A DNA stretch of 5,981 nucleotides from Promethearchaeota archaeon (GTDB taxonomy: Archaea > Asgardarchaeota > Lokiarchaeia > Sigynarchaeales > SOKP01): positions 1 to 5,981 of the forward strand of contig SDNN01000175.1 in NCBI GenBank assembly GCA_004524425.1, in the 5' to 3' direction. This document shows positions 5,351 through 5,981 of this stretch, one piece after another. Both the position numbers and the translations under genes were made by a program. The number at the start of each line of letters is the position of its first letter. Within the stretch, counting starts at the first letter, position 1. Under the pieces are notes generated by a model. The model was not told the DNA's origin and ran no database searches. It saw nothing but the letters and a program-made list of their open reading frames with translations.

Positions 5351-5981
5351 CTATTTGTAAATGATTAATCCATTTCTTTCTAACTCAGCCAAATTTGGAG
5401 GCAATTTAACATTTTTATTAAAATTCAAATCTAGAATTCTAAGATTCTCCAAATTCACTATTGATTCCGGAATTTCTTTTAAACTATTACCCCATAAACT
5501 TAATATTTCTAATGAGCTTATTTTTTCGATACATTCAGGTAATTTTCGTAAATTATTCCAACTTAAGTTTAATCGCTTTAATGATGAGAATTTTGTAAAA
5601 GATCTTGGGAGTGTTTCCAAATTATTATTCCATAAAGTTAATTCCTCTAAAGAACTAATTTCTCCCAAACTTTCAGGTATTTGTTCTAGACGATTATCAT
5701 AAACATGTAATTCCTCCAGATTATTTAGATTTCCGATCCATTTGGGTAATTCAGTTAATTGATTACCTCCTAGTCCTAATCTTTTGAGGGATCTCAATCT
5801 TTTTAATGATTCTGGGAGAATTCTAAATTGATTGGAACCTAACTCTAAAATCTTAATTTTCTTTAAATTACTCATACTTTTTGGCAGATCCTTTAATAAA
5901 TTACCATGGAGAATTAATTCTTCTAAATTAAATAATAAACCAATAGAGTATGGTAATTGAATTAATTTATTAGAGCGTAAA
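5351..5981 (-). CDS. Leucine-rich-repeat protein, 3' part (start lies beyond the window)
   Basis: The frame is open from base 5981 to the TAG at 5353-5351, giving 209 codons of pure LRR sequence. The first in-window ATG (5875-5873) falls inside a repeat: the 35 codons before it read as LRR, for example LIQLPYSIGLLFNLEELIL, so it is not the start. The repeat prolines recur every 23 residues nine times across the visible part. The C-terminus, ELERNGLIIYK, resembles KLENNGVKIFL of the downstream gene. There is no membrane or enzymatic motif in the visible part, and the N-terminal domain is unseen; by analogy with its paralogue it may be helical. It is the upstream cistron of the pair, 15 nt before the next start, and probably a binding or scaffold protein of unknown partner. 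Confidence 0.85.
   Translation of the reverse strand, partial: LRSNKLIQLPYSIGLLFNLEELILHGNLLKDLPKSMSNLKKIKILELGSNQFRILPESLKRLRSLKRLGLGGNQLTELPKWIGNLNNLEELHVYDNRLEQIPESLGEISSLEELTLWNNNLETLPRSFTKFSSLKRLNLSWNNLRKLPECIEKISSLEILSLWGNSLKEIPESIVNLENLRILDLNFNKNVKLPPNLAELERNGLIIYK
5366..5981 (-). repeat. LRR array of the partial protein, 69-nt coding period
   Basis: Nine successive 23-residue LRR units are visible, cut by the window edge. Representative units are LKRLGLGGNQLTELPKWIG, LEELTLWNNNLETLPRSF and LKRLNLSWNNLRKLPECI. Spacing is regular except in the last unit, whose NFNKNVKLPP lacks the usual leucine and marks the start of the C-terminal cap. Confidence 0.85.

Noticed and set aside
5361..5702. 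Plus-strand frame inside the partial LRR gene
   Set aside because: Shadow of the LRR repeats; its own periodicity is inherited from the real gene.
4028..5981. CRISPR-like or satellite repeat suggested by regularly recurring blocks
   Set aside because: The 69-nt period is three times the 23-residue LRR unit, units are only loosely alike in DNA and the frame is open throughout, so it is protein-coding repetition.

Overview
This 6 kb, very AT-rich window looks archaeal, most likely from an Asgard archaeon of the Lokiarchaeota/Promethearchaeota kind. The basis is an archaeal-type ATP-dependent DNA ligase, short U-tract terminators and TATA-like boxes in place of bacterial promoters, and a gelsolin-like domain next to large leucine-rich-repeat (LRR) proteins. 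Eukaryote-like proteins of these two kinds are a known hallmark of Asgard genomes. The assignment is an inference from gene content and was not tested by any search.

Left part (1-1071, minus strand): the end of a histidine-biosynthesis transcription unit. A complete long-form ATP phosphoribosyltransferase (hisG, TTG start) is followed after 20 nt by the first 20 codons of another gene, possibly hisD, which runs off the window. A 189-bp AT-rich spacer (1072-1260) separates hisG from a divergent gene and holds candidate promoters for both directions.

Centre (1261-3952, plus strand): first a 275-residue protein with an N-terminal gelsolin-like domain, a Pro/Lys/Glu-rich linker and an unrecognised C-terminal domain. 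A double T-tract follows it, then a complete 585-residue DNA ligase with every nucleotidyltransferase motif intact. The ligase probably has its own promoter.

Right part (3977-5981, minus strand): two tandem LRR genes converge on the ligase. The upstream one enters from beyond the right edge; its reading frame stays open with perfect LRR repeats to base 5981, so the first ATG inside the window (5873-5875) is not its start. The downstream one is complete and has a helical, HEAT-like N-terminus followed by ten LRR units of exactly 23 residues. Both end in the same kind of C-terminal cap, so they are paralogues in one operon.

The genes do not form one pathway. The window is a housekeeping set (his, lig) next to eukaryote-like modular proteins. 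The most novel item is the gelsolin-like/linker/unknown-domain protein. I see no CRISPR array, tRNA, rRNA, transposon or recognised defence system.
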